Under the pieces are notes generated by a model that was not told the origin of the DNA, made no database searches, and worked only from the letters and a program-made list of their open reading frames with translations. The translations under genes were made by a program, and so were the position numbers. Below are positions 46,568-56,859 of a DNA stretch of 64,000 nucleotides, piece after piece; the first letter of the stretch is position 1, and each line of letters opens with the position of its first letter. Source of the stretch: Anadara kagoshimensis (taxonomy: Eukaryota > Mollusca > Bivalvia > Arcoida > Arcidae); contig CM037870.1 of assembly GCA_021292105.1 (NCBI GenBank), positions 32,359,905 through 32,423,904 of the forward strand, in the 5' to 3' direction.

Positions 46568-47366
46568 CCGATCACTTATTCAGAGTGGAATACATGTACA
46601 GATATGGCCTTAAAATTGTAATGGATTATTTAACTGTTATGAATCTGTTTTTTATAACATGTGTTGAAATAATTTGGTTAAATTTCTTATTGTACGTCTA
46701 AAAATCGAATAAAACCAGTTTTATCAGACTCACATACTCACATCTGAATTCAGATGATGAGTATCACGTAGTAAAATGCTTTATCGCCAATAGCTTCATT
46801 TTTTGATACAAAAATACCGGCTTTGTAAGATGAGCTTAAAGGTTTTGTAGTTTTAAAACATTAACTTTAAAAATTGTTACTCTAGGCCAAACATGAACGA
46901 ATTTTATTCTTTATTTTGATGTTTGTGCTGTTTGTACAATGGGTTATAGTCCGATCACGTATTCAGTGAGGAATACCGATGTAGCCTTAAAAAATCGTGG
47001 ATTAATTACCTGAAATGTCAATAATGTTATATGTAGATCTGTTATTTATATAACATGTGTTGAAAAAAATAGGTTTAATTTCTTTTATCAAGTCTAAAAA
47101 TCAAATACAACCAGTTTTTATCAGAAACGCATCCGAATTCAGATGATGCGTATCACGTAGTAAAATGCTTTATTGCCAATAACTTCATCTGTTGAGACAA
47201 AAATCTCTGTTTTGTTAGATGAGTTTGAAGGTTTTGAAGTTTTAAAACATTAAATTGAAAAATTGTGTCATTTTAGGCCAAAGACATGTAATAAATGAAT
47301 GTTAATCTTTATTTTGGTGTTTGTGTTCTTTTACCTGTTCAAAAAAAAGTACAATGGGTTAGTTCA
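46568..47366 (+). repeat. About 390-bp tandem duplication (two copies and the start of a third)
   Basis: Starts at 46568, 46951 and about 47366 with 'ccgatcac.tattcag.g.ggaata'. Copies share 'ataacatgtgttgaa', 'gaattcagatgatg.gtatca' and 'cgtagtaaaatgcttta', then 'ttttaaaacattaa' and 'ctttattttg.tgtttgtg'. No coding frame persists across copies. 'catctgaattcagatg' is a perfect 16-base palindrome in the first copy. Confidence 0.85.
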
Positions 47367-47369
47367 TGA

Positions 47370-47880
47370 CGTTTACTGGTTAGGAATAGAAACACCTGTA
47401 TCAACCTGTATCACGTAAATACGTATTAGCCAATGAGAACCCAGTGCTGAATGACTTATATGAATGAAACAGTCGAATATGCCATAGCAACATAACAGAG
47501 GGGAAACAGCTACGTTTCTATGAATTGCTACATTTTGTCCCTAAAAACTTAAAAACTACGTTGGATATTTACAACTTAACCATGTACATAGAAATATAGC
47601 ATTTTAAAATACTTATCTTTAAAGTAACACTGCAAACGAACATGTATTTATTTCGAAACTAACTTTTATCGAAAAAGTACATGACAATTTTTCAATATGA
47701 ATAAAAGCAAAACAAAAATGAAAAAGCTGACAATATTTGAAAAAAATATTCAAAATATAAAGAAATATGTTCTTATAACACATGTGAAATTTGAAGTTTT
47801 ATCAAGTAAGATATCCAAATTTGAACCACAGCACCCATTCAAAACGTTTTTTCTCACTGACATTGTGATCGAACTATAAA
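47370..47880. other. No recognised feature
   Basis: AT-rich; a 60-codon frame at 47697-47879 has low-complexity Lys-rich content and no supporting context. Confidence 0.45.
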
Positions 47881-47884
47881 TATA

Positions 47885-48305
47885 TCCAAGATAATTTGGA
47901 ATACAGAAATACCACACTTATCAATAATATTGTGATAACAACAACAAAACTTTTTGAGGGCCTTGATAAGTCCGAGATTGCAATATCACTGAGCCAACAA
48001 TTTATTTGTAAGCAAGTTACTTCGTTGTATAAAGTTTTCGTGGTGGGGAACACGCTCTACTATAGCGTATATAATTGTGAAACAAAAACGTCATAAGCAG
48101 GAGGAACAGGCACACTGCTGCATAAAAAAGGAAAGATGACAATAGAAAAATTGAAGTCATAATTTTTGCAATATAGTTTCAAATATAACCTTTCATTAAG
48201 ATAAAGGATAAAGGTCATAATTTGAAGCAGAAGCAGATGAGATGACATTCATATAACCTCCATATTTAGGATCATTAGGAGATCATAGCTGGAAAATAAA
48301 ACTAA
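47885..48305 (-). pseudogene. Penelope-like RT, C-terminal remnant
   Basis: On the minus strand the frame reads DFNFSIVIFPFLCSSVPV then PPAYDVFVSQLY, a clear match in kind to the conserved C-terminal part of Penelope-like RTs and to the homologous FPFLCSNIPASPAY at about 41890-41930. Just upstream, in another frame, NDPKYGGYM corresponds to the segment after the YIDD box. Downstream codons (to about 47890) include the 'ggatatatttat' region that precedes the 3' tail, but the tail itself is missing. Frameshifts and stops make it non-functional. Confidence 0.8.
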
Positions 48306-49130
48306 TTGAAGAGGTCTCAAAACTATTGTTAACATTTTCGTATAATAAACATATAAGAGACAAAACTAAATGGGTCTTCCATGTGTCCATTTACAAAAAT
48401 ATCAAAACCCGTAGAATAAGAGTTGGTGGCTCAAAATAAAAGTTTATCAAATTTAACATAACTGTTACAGTTACAGGCTGTTGTTCTTATTTCTTTTCAA
48501 ATTTGGTTACTTCACTAGATGCTGCAATGAAGCAACTAGCAATGCCCGGAAGTGCTTAATTAAAATGTCGTCTGCTTAGTTCTGGCTTGCATTTAGTCAT
48601 ATCAAACCCTTTGCACAAATTGTTGGAATAAAATACTGGTGGATTCTTATATTCTAAAATATCGAAAACAAGTCCCGAAGAGGGAATTGCAAAAGCATTA
48701 ACTTAAAGTCTAATGAAATGTGTCAAACGTTAATGTGTTTGAAAATAAAAACGAGACCCGCGGGAAATTAGGCAATCAAGAAGTGATAAAATGGTTCTTT
48801 TTTCACAGAACCCAAGCATCCGTATGGACTCAAACTATATTACAGTTTTTGATTTGATAAAAGTTCATTTCAAAATAATGCAAATCTTTGTTATTATTTT
48901 ACCACTCTATCGCCAAAGGTTCTTAAACCAATTTATTTAATGAATTCCTTTTTTAATTTCTGAGGAATAAAACTTGGACAGTTATAGGCAGATAGTTAGC
49001 ATAATATTAAAACCATTTATAAGTGGAAATTCCCACTTCTTTTGAAAGCTTTCTACTCCAGATATACACACATGTTAGAACGAATTATTAAAACCCCAAT
49101 CAATAAAATTACATGTAATCTTGTTTTTTC
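48306..49130. other. No recognised feature
   Basis: AT-rich spacer, nothing supported. Confidence 0.45.
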
Positions 49131-49139
49131 CAGTTGGTT

Positions 49140-49570
49140 TTCTTAATACAAACTTACCTAAACCGAAAACCACAAACCATTGTTTTGAACTAGACTGGAT
49201 ATTTGTACCAGAGCTTGGTGTTTTTAGATAATTAAGCACTAAAATTGGATTTCTGATTAAAACTTACCTAAAACCGAAAAGCACAAACAACGAATTTACC
49301 ACCCTGTAAAAAGTATTTTTCTTTAAACCACGAAAATTGGATGCCACAAAAATAAATTGTTTCATATACACATGAGTATTTCTGTAGTTACTGCCTTGAA
49401 CTAGACTAAGTATATGTACCAGAGTTTGGTGGTTTTAGATAATAAAGCGCGAAAATCAGACGTCACGAAATAATATGATTTCACAGTATTACATGTATAT
49501 CAGTATTTCTGAAGTTATTGTTTTTGAATCACAGTATCTATACCAGACCTTGGTGTTATTTTTTACACCA
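49140..49570. repeat. Diverged tandem repeat, about 190-200 bp unit
   Basis: Repeats of 'gaactagact..tat.tgtacc' then 'agag.ttggtg.ttttagataa' then 'aaa.cacgaaaat..gatg.ca' and 'agtatttctg.agtta'. Two full and one partial copy. Confidence 0.7.
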
Positions 49571-49661
49571 TATACATGTCACGTGCACTTATTTACACGT
49601 GATATCAATCATTTTTCTTTTGTTATCGTGACATTGATGTATTGAACCTATCAGATTAAAG

Positions 49662-49853
49662 ATGGCTGCATCAAAATCATTATCAATCAATTCAGAATTA
49701 CATCAATGTCTGATTTGTACTTTAAACGTGTGTTATTTAGCAACCACAAATACAAAAACAAGTGGGATTGTAAAGTACTTAGCACTTTGCTTGCACTGGG
49801 TCAAATGTGAAAGCATGGAAGCATCCTCGGTGACGTCTGTTTGTTATAACTAG
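49662..49853 (+). CDS. Short frame with RING-finger-like start (TRIM-type?), probably a fragment
   Basis: A 63-codon frame starting MAASKSLSINSELHQCLICT in a reasonable start context ('ttaaagatggctgc'). It has C-x2-C (CLIC) near residue 17 and C-x-H-x3-C (CLHWVKC) about 25 residues later, broadly like the first metal-ligand pairs of a RING at the N-terminus of TRIM-type ubiquitin ligases. The spacing CxHx3C is off (normally x2), the remaining RING cysteines are absent, and no B-box follows. It could be a decayed first exon or chance. Confidence is low. Confidence 0.28.
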   Translation: MAASKSLSINSELHQCLICTLNVCYLATTNTKTSGIVKYLALCLHWVKCESMEASSVTSVCYN

Positions 49854-50137
49854 CAAACTTTAAAATAGCTCTTGAAAAAACAGCAATAATCAGGTTTGCA
49901 AATTGCAACAGTGGACGTCCTTGTTCTGGGGGTGGGTGGGTGGGTGGGTTATGTTATATGTCGTCGAGTAATGCACAATGGGATATACTTAAATTCTTCA
50001 GCCCTCTGATCCCAAACAAAGTGGTGGGGTTTTAAGTTTTCACCGCCAGATGTCACTGAGGGTGTGAAAGAACCATCTACAGTTCTATAAGAGATATGTT
50101 CATCTACTCTGTCTCTATGAATGCTACAAAAATAATA

Positions 50138-50314
50138 CAGTCAAACCTGTCTATAAATGCCACCCGAGGAACTACAAAAGTCGTCTCCATGGACGAGTGA
50201 CCCTTATATACAGGTTCAAATAGCGTGAATAAAGAGCGATTTGGAAAACATTTTACTGGTCTTTAAAATCAGGTGGACTTTATATAGAAGTAGCCTTTAA
50301 AGCAGGTTTGGCTG
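50138..50314 (+). mobile_element. Short TIR element, Q family, copy 3 (best preserved)
   Basis: Starts 'cagtcaaacctgtctataaa' directly after TA (50136-50137) and ends 'gcctttaaagcaggtttggc' 'tg'. About 177 bp. CAGT termini and TA flank fit a Tc1/mariner-type MITE. Confidence 0.88.
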
Positions 50315-50544
50315 TTTATCACTAGATGTCAATAGTATTGCAAATTAAACAAAATTATATATCTGGTTAACATCCGTATAATCAACGAAAATAGCAAAAA
50401 ACATAATAATGTAGAAAATATATTATATGAAATAGAAATATATATCTACTATGTTTGGACATAATACATATTTATTGTGGAATGTTTTCAATACATGTGA
50501 AACATGCCGTGTGTACATAAATAAGAGTTTAAATAATCTTATGT

Positions 50545-50980
50545 CATAAATGACGAAAAAACCAGTACCAAATCCAGAAACAACAATACAACTATATAAA
50601 CTCTGTCCATTAGCATAATTATATTGGGAGTCTCATGCGATTGTGTTTCCACTATATCCTAAATCGCAATTGATGTAATTTACTAAACTTTAGTCTTTTT
50701 AAAATTGTTTTACGGTAGCGCATTTGTGTCAATGGCTTCGTGCATAGTAAAGGAAAAATGTCGTGTATGTGAATGAATAAACGAATGAAAAACCAGTACC
50801 GTACCAGAAATTACAATACAGCAAAAGAAATATTGTCCGTTATTATAATTAAAATGGAAGTCTTGTCCGATTGTCTTTCAACTACATCGCAGTGGTGTAA
50901 TTCACAGAATGTGATTTCTCTGGAATGTTTTTACGGTGGTCTATTTGAGTAAGATGGTCTCCTGCATAGTAAAGGTTACG
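50545..50980. repeat. About 240-bp tandem duplication
   Basis: 'aaaaccagtacc' then 'ccagaaa..acaatacag.' then 'tgtccgtta..ataatta' then 'gtgtaatt.ac', 'ttttacggt' and 'gcatagtaaagg' occur twice, at 50555-50755 and 50790-50975. Confidence 0.75.
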
Positions 50981-51004
50981 GATTGGAAAGCTCCAAATGT
51001 TATA

Positions 51005-51219
51005 CAGTACAGGCCTGTCGAAAGATTAACACCGAGCTAACGAAAAATGGTGGAAGCTTAGCTGCCAAGCCACGGAAATATGTATAGCTAGTGACTAAAA
51101 AGCTACCGAGAGGAATATAGAGTAAATGCCTAATAGCTGACGGAATATAGGGTAAGAAAAGCTGTTGATTCGGCGCTTATTCGTTAGCTCAGGGTAATCT
51201 TTCGACAAACCTGTACTGT
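51005..51219. mobile_element. MITE, M family, complete copy with TA flanks
   Basis: Starts 'cagtacaggcctgtcgaaag' after TA and ends 'ctttcgacaaacctgtactg' before TA. The ends are nearly perfect inverses, including 'gagctaacgaa' and 'ttcgttagctc'. About 215 bp, no coding content. Best reference copy of the family. Confidence 0.92.
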
Positions 51220-51256
51220 ATCGAAAAGCCATTGGGGCGCAAACAATTGAATAACA

Positions 51257-51410
51257 AATAAAACAAAATATTAACAGGCTGTGTGAGGAACCAAAGTTAG
51301 AAAACGCAGTGTCAAGAATCGGCTTCCGTAAAACAAAATATTAGCATGTTGTGTGAAGAACCAAAGTTAAATAATGTAGTGTCAAGAATCGACATCCGTA
51401 AAAATACGCA
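51257..51410. repeat. 75-bp tandem duplication
   Basis: 'aaaacaaaatatta.ca' then 'gtgtga.gaaccaaagtta' then 'agtgtcaagaatcg.c.tccg' repeated twice with few changes. Confidence 0.88.
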
Positions 51411-51734
51411 TTCTAATAAATTTAAAACTTAGAACTATTCGACAGCTCTTGAGATTTGGATTTATCATCTCAAGTTGTAGAAATCATCCAGTAAATATAA
51501 TTCTGAATTATTTCTTTATTATGGATGAAAAATTGATTCCAAGAAAACCATTTATATTGTATCCTCATTCATATTAGTTTCACGTTGAATGAAACTCTAG
51601 TTCCTGAAAATTATTTTTATGGTTTGAAATTAATTGACTAAAAGCAAGCAAATAAAATACTATAAAAGATATAACGTTTATATTATTCATTATCGCTATT
51701 CTAAACATTACCATGTAATTAGTAAATGTTCGCG

Positions 51735-51980
51735 TATAGTGCGTCAAGATTGACCTGGCCGTTTGACCTTTGATTTAAATATAAGATTGGGCGAATAGAC
51801 TGTGTGATTTAGGTGAGACAGACGTTTCATTACCATAGACACTCAGTACCCAGTATTGCTATCATATATCCTTTACATCAATTTTAAATAGACTCTTAGA
51901 CTCTTAATTACACAATAGTTGTGTCTGTTTAAATATTCAATCTAAAGGTCAAACGCCTAGGTCAAACTTGACGTACTATA
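51735..51980. mobile_element. MITE, P family, copy P2
   Basis: Left 'tatagtgcgtcaagattgac' with 'ctggccgtttgacctttgat'; right 'caatctaaaggtcaaacgcc' with 'aggtcaaacttgacgtacta'. About 246 bp, TA-rich ends. Confidence 0.9.
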
Positions 51981-51984
51981 AGAT

Positions 51985-52310
51985 TGAACATTGACTAAGG
52001 AATGCTGTCATTTTCTTCATTTAACTAGAAACTAGGGTGGACGAATGATATTGTCTAAAGATGATAGAAAAGATAAAGTATAAAAATTACCTAAAATATA
52101 AGCATCGGCAAAGACAATATAAACCGATAAAATCGCAGAATGACATCACGTGATCCTGTAAAGAAAGACCATTGTTTTCACTCGAATCACAGATGTCAAT
52201 TATGTACAAAGGGGGTTAAATGAATAAACTTTAGCCAGAAAACTAGAAACTGCATATCATTATCACTGTCACATGATAACACATGATTTGTAAGGATTGT
52301 CCGTTTTCAT
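51985..52310. other. No recognised feature
   Basis: Nothing supported in this AT-rich spacer. Confidence 0.45.
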
Positions 52311-52323
52311 TCGTATATGGAAT

Positions 52324-52649
52324 TACCACTGCGGTGGCTCAGTTGGTAGAGTGCTCGCTCCGTAAGTGGGAGGTCGTAGGTTCGAACCTAAGATTTGAAA
52401 GTGGGTAGAGACTGTTTTTCGCCAAGCACTTGACATTACGAAATGAAAGTCACTGTTCTTTCGGATGGGAACTTAAAATAAACGAGGTCCCGTGTCACGG
52501 TAGCCGTGGAATGATAGAGAACCATGCTGTATAATGCCATCAGCGCAACACACAGGCAAAATTTCTGCACCTTCGCCTATAGCTGGCGACGTCTCGATAT
52601 AAGTGAAATATTCTTGACTTGGGCATTAAACACCATTACTCATCTCAAC
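52324..52649 (+). mobile_element. tRNA-SINE, full length, 13-bp target-site duplication
   Basis: Head 'ccactgcggtggctcagttg' with A box; B box 'ggttcgaacct' at about 52379-52389. The 3' domain is 'cgcctatagctggcgacgtc' and 'tcgatataagtgaaatattc', ending 'ttaaacaccattactcatct'. Perfect 13-bp flanks tcgtatatggaat at 52311-52323 and 52650-52662. This is the reference copy for the family. Confidence 0.95.
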
Positions 52650-52959
52650 TCGTATATGGAATCTAGCGTGATCTTTTCAACTGATTACAATGGAGGTTAA
52701 ATGATTGAGGTATTCGAAAAACTAAACACGACCAGACAATGTCATTATACATGACATCATGCTATTAAATTTATAACGTTTATAAATGTTACACAAAACT
52801 ATTTCATTGGCTTGGCTGTAGACGTCTTTGATATGATTTTGCTGTTGCTACATGTACATCACATAGGTAGTTTTACATTTTTCACATTTAATTCTTCTTT
52901 TAAGATTCCATGGACACTGGCTTCAGATACAATGTCTGTCGCGTGTTTTTCATGTAGTA

Positions 52960-53195
52960 ATGGTGTATTTCATCCAAGTCAAGAAAATCTCACTTATATC
53001 GAAACGTGCAGAATTTTTACCTGCCATCGGCGTTACGCTGGTTTCTTTTTCGTGCCACGCCTACGTACCGTGAAACGTGACCTCGTGTCTCTTTAGTTCC
53101 CATCCGAAAGAACCATGACTTTCATTTCGTAATGCCGCGTGCTTAGCAAAAGAACAGTCACTACTCACTTTCAAGTCTTGGGTCAGACCCGGTCA
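52960..53195 (-). mobile_element. tRNA-SINE, head-less copy
   Basis: Minus-strand body from 'gaccgggtctgacccaagac' through 'gaaagtcatggttctttcgg' to 'cgatataagtgagattttct'. The tRNA head is missing (5' truncated) and the end is eroded. It generates part of a 94-codon plus-strand frame that is not a gene. Confidence 0.88.
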
Positions 53196-54255
53196 AAGAT
53201 GATCTTTAGTAAATAAATATGTATAGAAAAAACAAAAATCAATATTATAGTGGCATACCATTTATAGAAAACATAGCCTCGTAAATATTTTCAGAAGTTC
53301 ATTGCAAACTACACAATTGTGAGCAATCTTGGGCATTGTAATAAGAAAGTCCGTATTACAAAAAAATAAAACTTTTTTATGGCGTCTATTGTGGTTTTTT
53401 TCTGTTTGATTACCGGTATGACGTGCTTTTTCTTTTGTTTGTTGTGGCGTGATAAGTCTTTTTTCCATGCCGTGTTCATCTAGTCTATGAAATCTTCAGT
53501 ACAACTAAAGACTAATTTAAGTTTAAGTTTAGAGTTGCGGACATCTTTTACAGATATCGTTCAGTTACGGTCAGCCTATATACTGATGTTATGGACATTT
53601 GATTACGCCTAGTTACGGTCATCTGGGCAAAAAATTCAAACGCTTTTAGAATATTCTTAATAGAGGGGAACTTGTGAAACTCGTACTCTTCAAAGTAGTC
53701 TATTTATACCACCACTGTGTAGCAGCTAAACTAAGAGAATCAAGTCAATCTAGTCAAGAAAGGAAAATCGAAATGACGTGAACCTACTGTCACCATCTTG
53801 AGATGTCTGTATGTGCAGTTACGGTCATCAGCTTCCCTCTGTGACTATAGCAATGCCAAAGCTTGCCTTACTGTTAAGTAGGTCATACAATTTGTTTGGA
53901 AATGATGGCAATTATAATGCATAAACGTACATGAAAAGGCTTAAAATATCTTTAAAAATATCTATTTCCAGCTCAAATCGTGTAGTAATATCTGTTTTAT
54001 TCTATTCCTGCAATGTGTATCTCCTTACATCAGCTTTAGATGACAATTCATCGTGATTTGCAAATTTGTTTACTTTACATCGAAAATATTTATAACTGTG
54101 ATATTTAAAAAATGCCGAAGAAAAATAAACTGGTAAAATTGTAATTTGAATTATTTTCCTACCAAATGCTACTATCTTAATAAGTACTGTTATACCCCCA
54201 GGTTGCGTACTTGGTACACACAATGTCAGTACGGTTTATTTGAAACCTAAAAAGG
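53196..54255. other. No recognised feature
   Basis: AT-rich. 'agttacggtca' recurs at about 53570, 53612 and 53819 without a regular period. Nothing else is supported. Confidence 0.45.
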
Positions 54256-54259
54256 AAGG

Positions 54260-54580
54260 ATTGAGTTGAGTTGAGTAATGGTGTTTAACGTCCAAGTCAA
54301 AAATGTTTCACTTATCGAAACCTCGCCAGTTATAGGCGAGAAAGCAGAAAAATTTGTCTGTGCGTTGCGCTGATGGCATTTTACAGCAGGGTTCTTTATC
54401 GTGCCACGCCTATAGTGACACAGGACCTCATTTTCATCTGAAAAAACTGCTACTTTGAGTGTTTGGCGAGAAACCATCACTACCCACTTTCAAGTTTTGG
54501 GTCAGACACGGCCTGAGATCGAACCCATTACCTCTCATTTACGGAGCGAGCACTCTACTTATTGAGCTATTGCGCAGTGA
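54260..54580 (-). mobile_element. tRNA-SINE, full length, diverged
   Basis: Minus strand: head 'cactgcgcaatagctcaata' with 'agtagagtgctcgctccgta', B box degraded ('gttcgatctc'), 3' domain 'cgcctataactggcgaggtt' ending 'ttaaacaccattactcaact'. Confidence 0.9.
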
Positions 54581-54584
54581 TTTA

Positions 54585-54940
54585 AAAAATGAAGAAGAAG
54601 CAATCTGTAAACCAAGTCTTCTGATTACAAGTCTTCGTTGAAAAATTATATATACGACAAAATACGCACAACTAAGTTCACGTCACCCATCAACTTGTCA
54701 ATGTTGTCTATCACTTAAATCAGACATTGTCTCTGTGAGAGCCTAGACTTTAATAAAATACTTACAATGCATCGCTAAGTAACAATGTGTGAAGTTAAAC
54801 ACTAGCACTGCAAAGATTAAATTGTGCCTATACAAGCTTAATAAAGGTGTCTAATAAAATAAAGTAGTGAAGAATATAAAAACTAAACGGGGTATAATAT
54901 AAATCTTTGTTCATTGTTTTCATTATGCCATAATCACATA
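54585..54940. other. No recognised feature
   Basis: AT-rich spacer between a SINE and hammerhead repeat C. Confidence 0.45.
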
Positions 54941-54941
54941 T

Positions 54942-55085
54942 TATACCAGTGTTAATTTTACAGCACTAGACGGCCGTTTCGGAATACTATTCCTCATTAG
55001 TAGTGCTTGGACCAAAATTGTGAAACCAAAATATTTTACTAAGATGTTGAAAAGATACCCAAAAGGACCAAAATAAAATATGGAT
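54942..55085 (-). repeat. Hammerhead-bearing dispersed repeat, copy C
   Basis: Minus-strand copy sharing with B 'ttttggtcc.ttttgggta', 'cttttcaacatctt', 'attttggtttca', then the ribozyme and 'ctgtaaaattaacactggta' 'taatatgt'. It lacks B's leading 'ctccctcatgca' portion. Confidence 0.85.
54963..55006 (-). ncRNA. Hammerhead ribozyme motif, copy C, core mutated
   Basis: Same 44-nt fold as copy B (helix I gcacta/tagtgc; helix II GGAAT/ATTCC with AGT loop; GAAA; GTC), but the core reads CTAATGA in place of CTGATGA. Position G5 is essential in hammerheads, so this copy is predicted to be inactive. Confidence 0.85.
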
Positions 55086-55299
55086 TCAGTAGTTCAATTC
55101 AGTCTCGAAGTATAAAAACTGTTTATAGCTTACGAAGCAGTATATAACTATGGTTGCTAATATCAGCAAATCAGCAAAATACACCTGGCTTTATCTACAC
55201 GTTATATTCTCAGTATCTGGTAAAATATTAATAGAATAAAATTTTAAAAAAAGCACAACACGATTTTGTAAAGCGTCTGAAGTTGTTCTTCTTTATTTC

Positions 55300-55331
55300 A
55301 TATATATATAGATATATATATATATATATAT
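55300..55331 (+). repeat. (TA)n microsatellite
   Basis: About 15 TA units with one GA interruption. Confidence 0.95.
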
Positions 55332-55551
55332 CGTCACCAATTTGGAGAAAACATTCTGTTTTAAATAATCAATATATTTATAAATAACATACATGTATAG
55401 TGTTGTATTTTATCGTAATTGTCATCTCACGATTTATATCAATATATGTATACTGATTTCTTATTTGCTTTTTTAGCTGTATTTTTGTATCTTTATATTA
55501 ATCTTTATGATATGCATGTAACATTTTCGGAAGGTTCATTATTTATATTGG

Positions 55552-55794
55552 TACAGTGCGTCAAGTTTGACCAGGCCGTTTGAACTTAATTTGAATTTTC
55601 AAAAAAATATCCGTCGTATGTTTAGGTGCTATATTTAGTTGTTGTATATAAGGATAGATGATAGTGATACTGGGTATACCACTGGTTTATGGTAATGAAA
55701 ACATGGCTATCTTACCTAAATCACACAGTCTATTAACCCAGTCAAATACCCGAATTACAGGTCAAACGGCCAGATCAAACTTGACGCACTATAT
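55552..55794. mobile_element. MITE, P family, copy P3
   Basis: Left 'cagtgcgtcaagtttgacca' with 'ggccgtttgaac'; right 'caggtcaaacggccagatca' with 'aacttgacgcactata'. Core 'aaggatagatgatagtgata' matches P1. Confidence 0.9.
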
Positions 55795-55843
55795 TTAGAT
55801 ATAAAACTGAGTGAATGACTTTCAATGTCCTTATCCCGACTTA

Positions 55844-56190
55844 ACTCTGCGGTAGTTCAGTTGATAGAGTGCTCATTTTTTAAGTCGGAGGCCGTGGGTT
55901 CTAATCCCGACTGAGTCTGACCCAAGACTTGACAGTTGGTAATGACTGTTCTTTCGCCAAGCACCCGGCATTATGAAATGAAAGCTATGGTTCTTTTGAA
56001 TGTGAACTTAAAATAAAGGAGGCCCCGTGTCACTGTAGGCTCGGAACGATAACGAACCATGTTGTATAATGTCATCAGCGCAAAGCACAGGCAAAATTTC
56101 CGCACCTTCACCTTTAGCTTGCAACGCCTCGATATAAGTAAAATATTCTTGACTGGGACGTAAAACGCGATTACTCTCTAAACTCTCATC
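55844..56190 (+). mobile_element. tRNA-SINE, full length, diverged
   Basis: Head 'ctctgcggtagttcagttga' with 'tagagtgctc', B box 'gggttctaatccc', body 'gacccaagacttgacagttg', 3' domain 'cacctttagcttgcaacgcc' and 'tcgatataagtaaaatattc'. Possible imperfect flanks near 'cttatc'. Confidence 0.9.
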
Positions 56191-56264
56191 TCTTATCGCA
56201 ACAAATGACAAGTGTTACGTTTTTACAAACAATAGCTTTGATTTCATAATGCCGCAACGTTATA

Positions 56265-56510
56265 TTTCCATTTTGCCTGCCCTTTGCTGCTGTTTTGGCT
56301 GTGTTCCAGTGAGTTCATCCGGTGACGTTTCTTTTCCGTTGTTCTCCTCCATGTGGACTTAGGTCTTCCTCTTTTTCTTTTCCTCTCTGGTTGCCACACT
56401 AGTTCTGTCTTGCTCTTTCCTCAGTTTGTGTCCAAACCAGTTCCATTTTCTACTTCTGGTCTCACAGCTTACGTTGTTAAGTCCAGCTTTTTTCCGATAT
56501 GTATCCATTT
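56265..56510 (-). pseudogene. LINE C-terminal remnant, copy 1
   Basis: On the minus strand, RKWNWFGHKLRKEQ (WNWFGH at 56445-56428) and, in a shifted frame, RKRGRPKSTWRRTTE. This pairing of a W-x-W-x-GH-x-LR motif with a 'GRP-x-x-TWRR' motif is characteristic of the C-terminus of many invertebrate non-LTR retrotransposon RT proteins. Frameshifts break it. The clade cannot be named from this fragment. Confidence 0.72.
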
Positions 56511-56549
56511 GAGACTTTTTGTTGCCATCTTATCCTTAATAATAATATC

Positions 56550-56602
56550 CTTCGTTAATCCATTAGCTTTGTGTTAAACATTCGACAGGCCTGCACTGTA
56601 CA
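56550..56602. mobile_element. MITE, M family, right end only
   Basis: 'ttagctttgtgttaaacatt' followed by 'cgacaggcctgcactgta' matches the right end of the family. The left part is not recognisable; the LINE remnant lies where it should be. Confidence 0.7.
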
Positions 56603-56859
56603 TACTCTGATTAGAAAGGGACAAACAAAAGGTCAATGGGCCTGAAATCTCGTGCATCTGTGAACATCTGTGGTATTAAACCATTATGGTTAAACCATTA
56701 TAGACAATTTGAAAGTCAAGGTATATCATTTGATAATACTGGTACTTCATGTAATGATGCTCTAAATGACGATGGTTTGTACTGGGTTTTTTTAAAATAT
56801 TTTCAAGGAAGTAATGTGTTTAAAGGTTTTGCTTCTTAAGGTCACTGATGATTGTGTGG

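Noticed and set aside
52324-52400. tRNA gene
   Set aside because: It has A and B boxes and a tRNA-like arm, but is the head of a SINE with a 13-bp target duplication and many relatives; no closed acceptor stem.
52812-53096. 94-codon plus-strand frame
   Set aside because: Its second half is antisense SINE sequence; the first half has no recognisable domain.
56636-56839. 67-codon plus-strand frame
   Set aside because: No recognisable domain, no splice context, and it runs into a tandem repeat.
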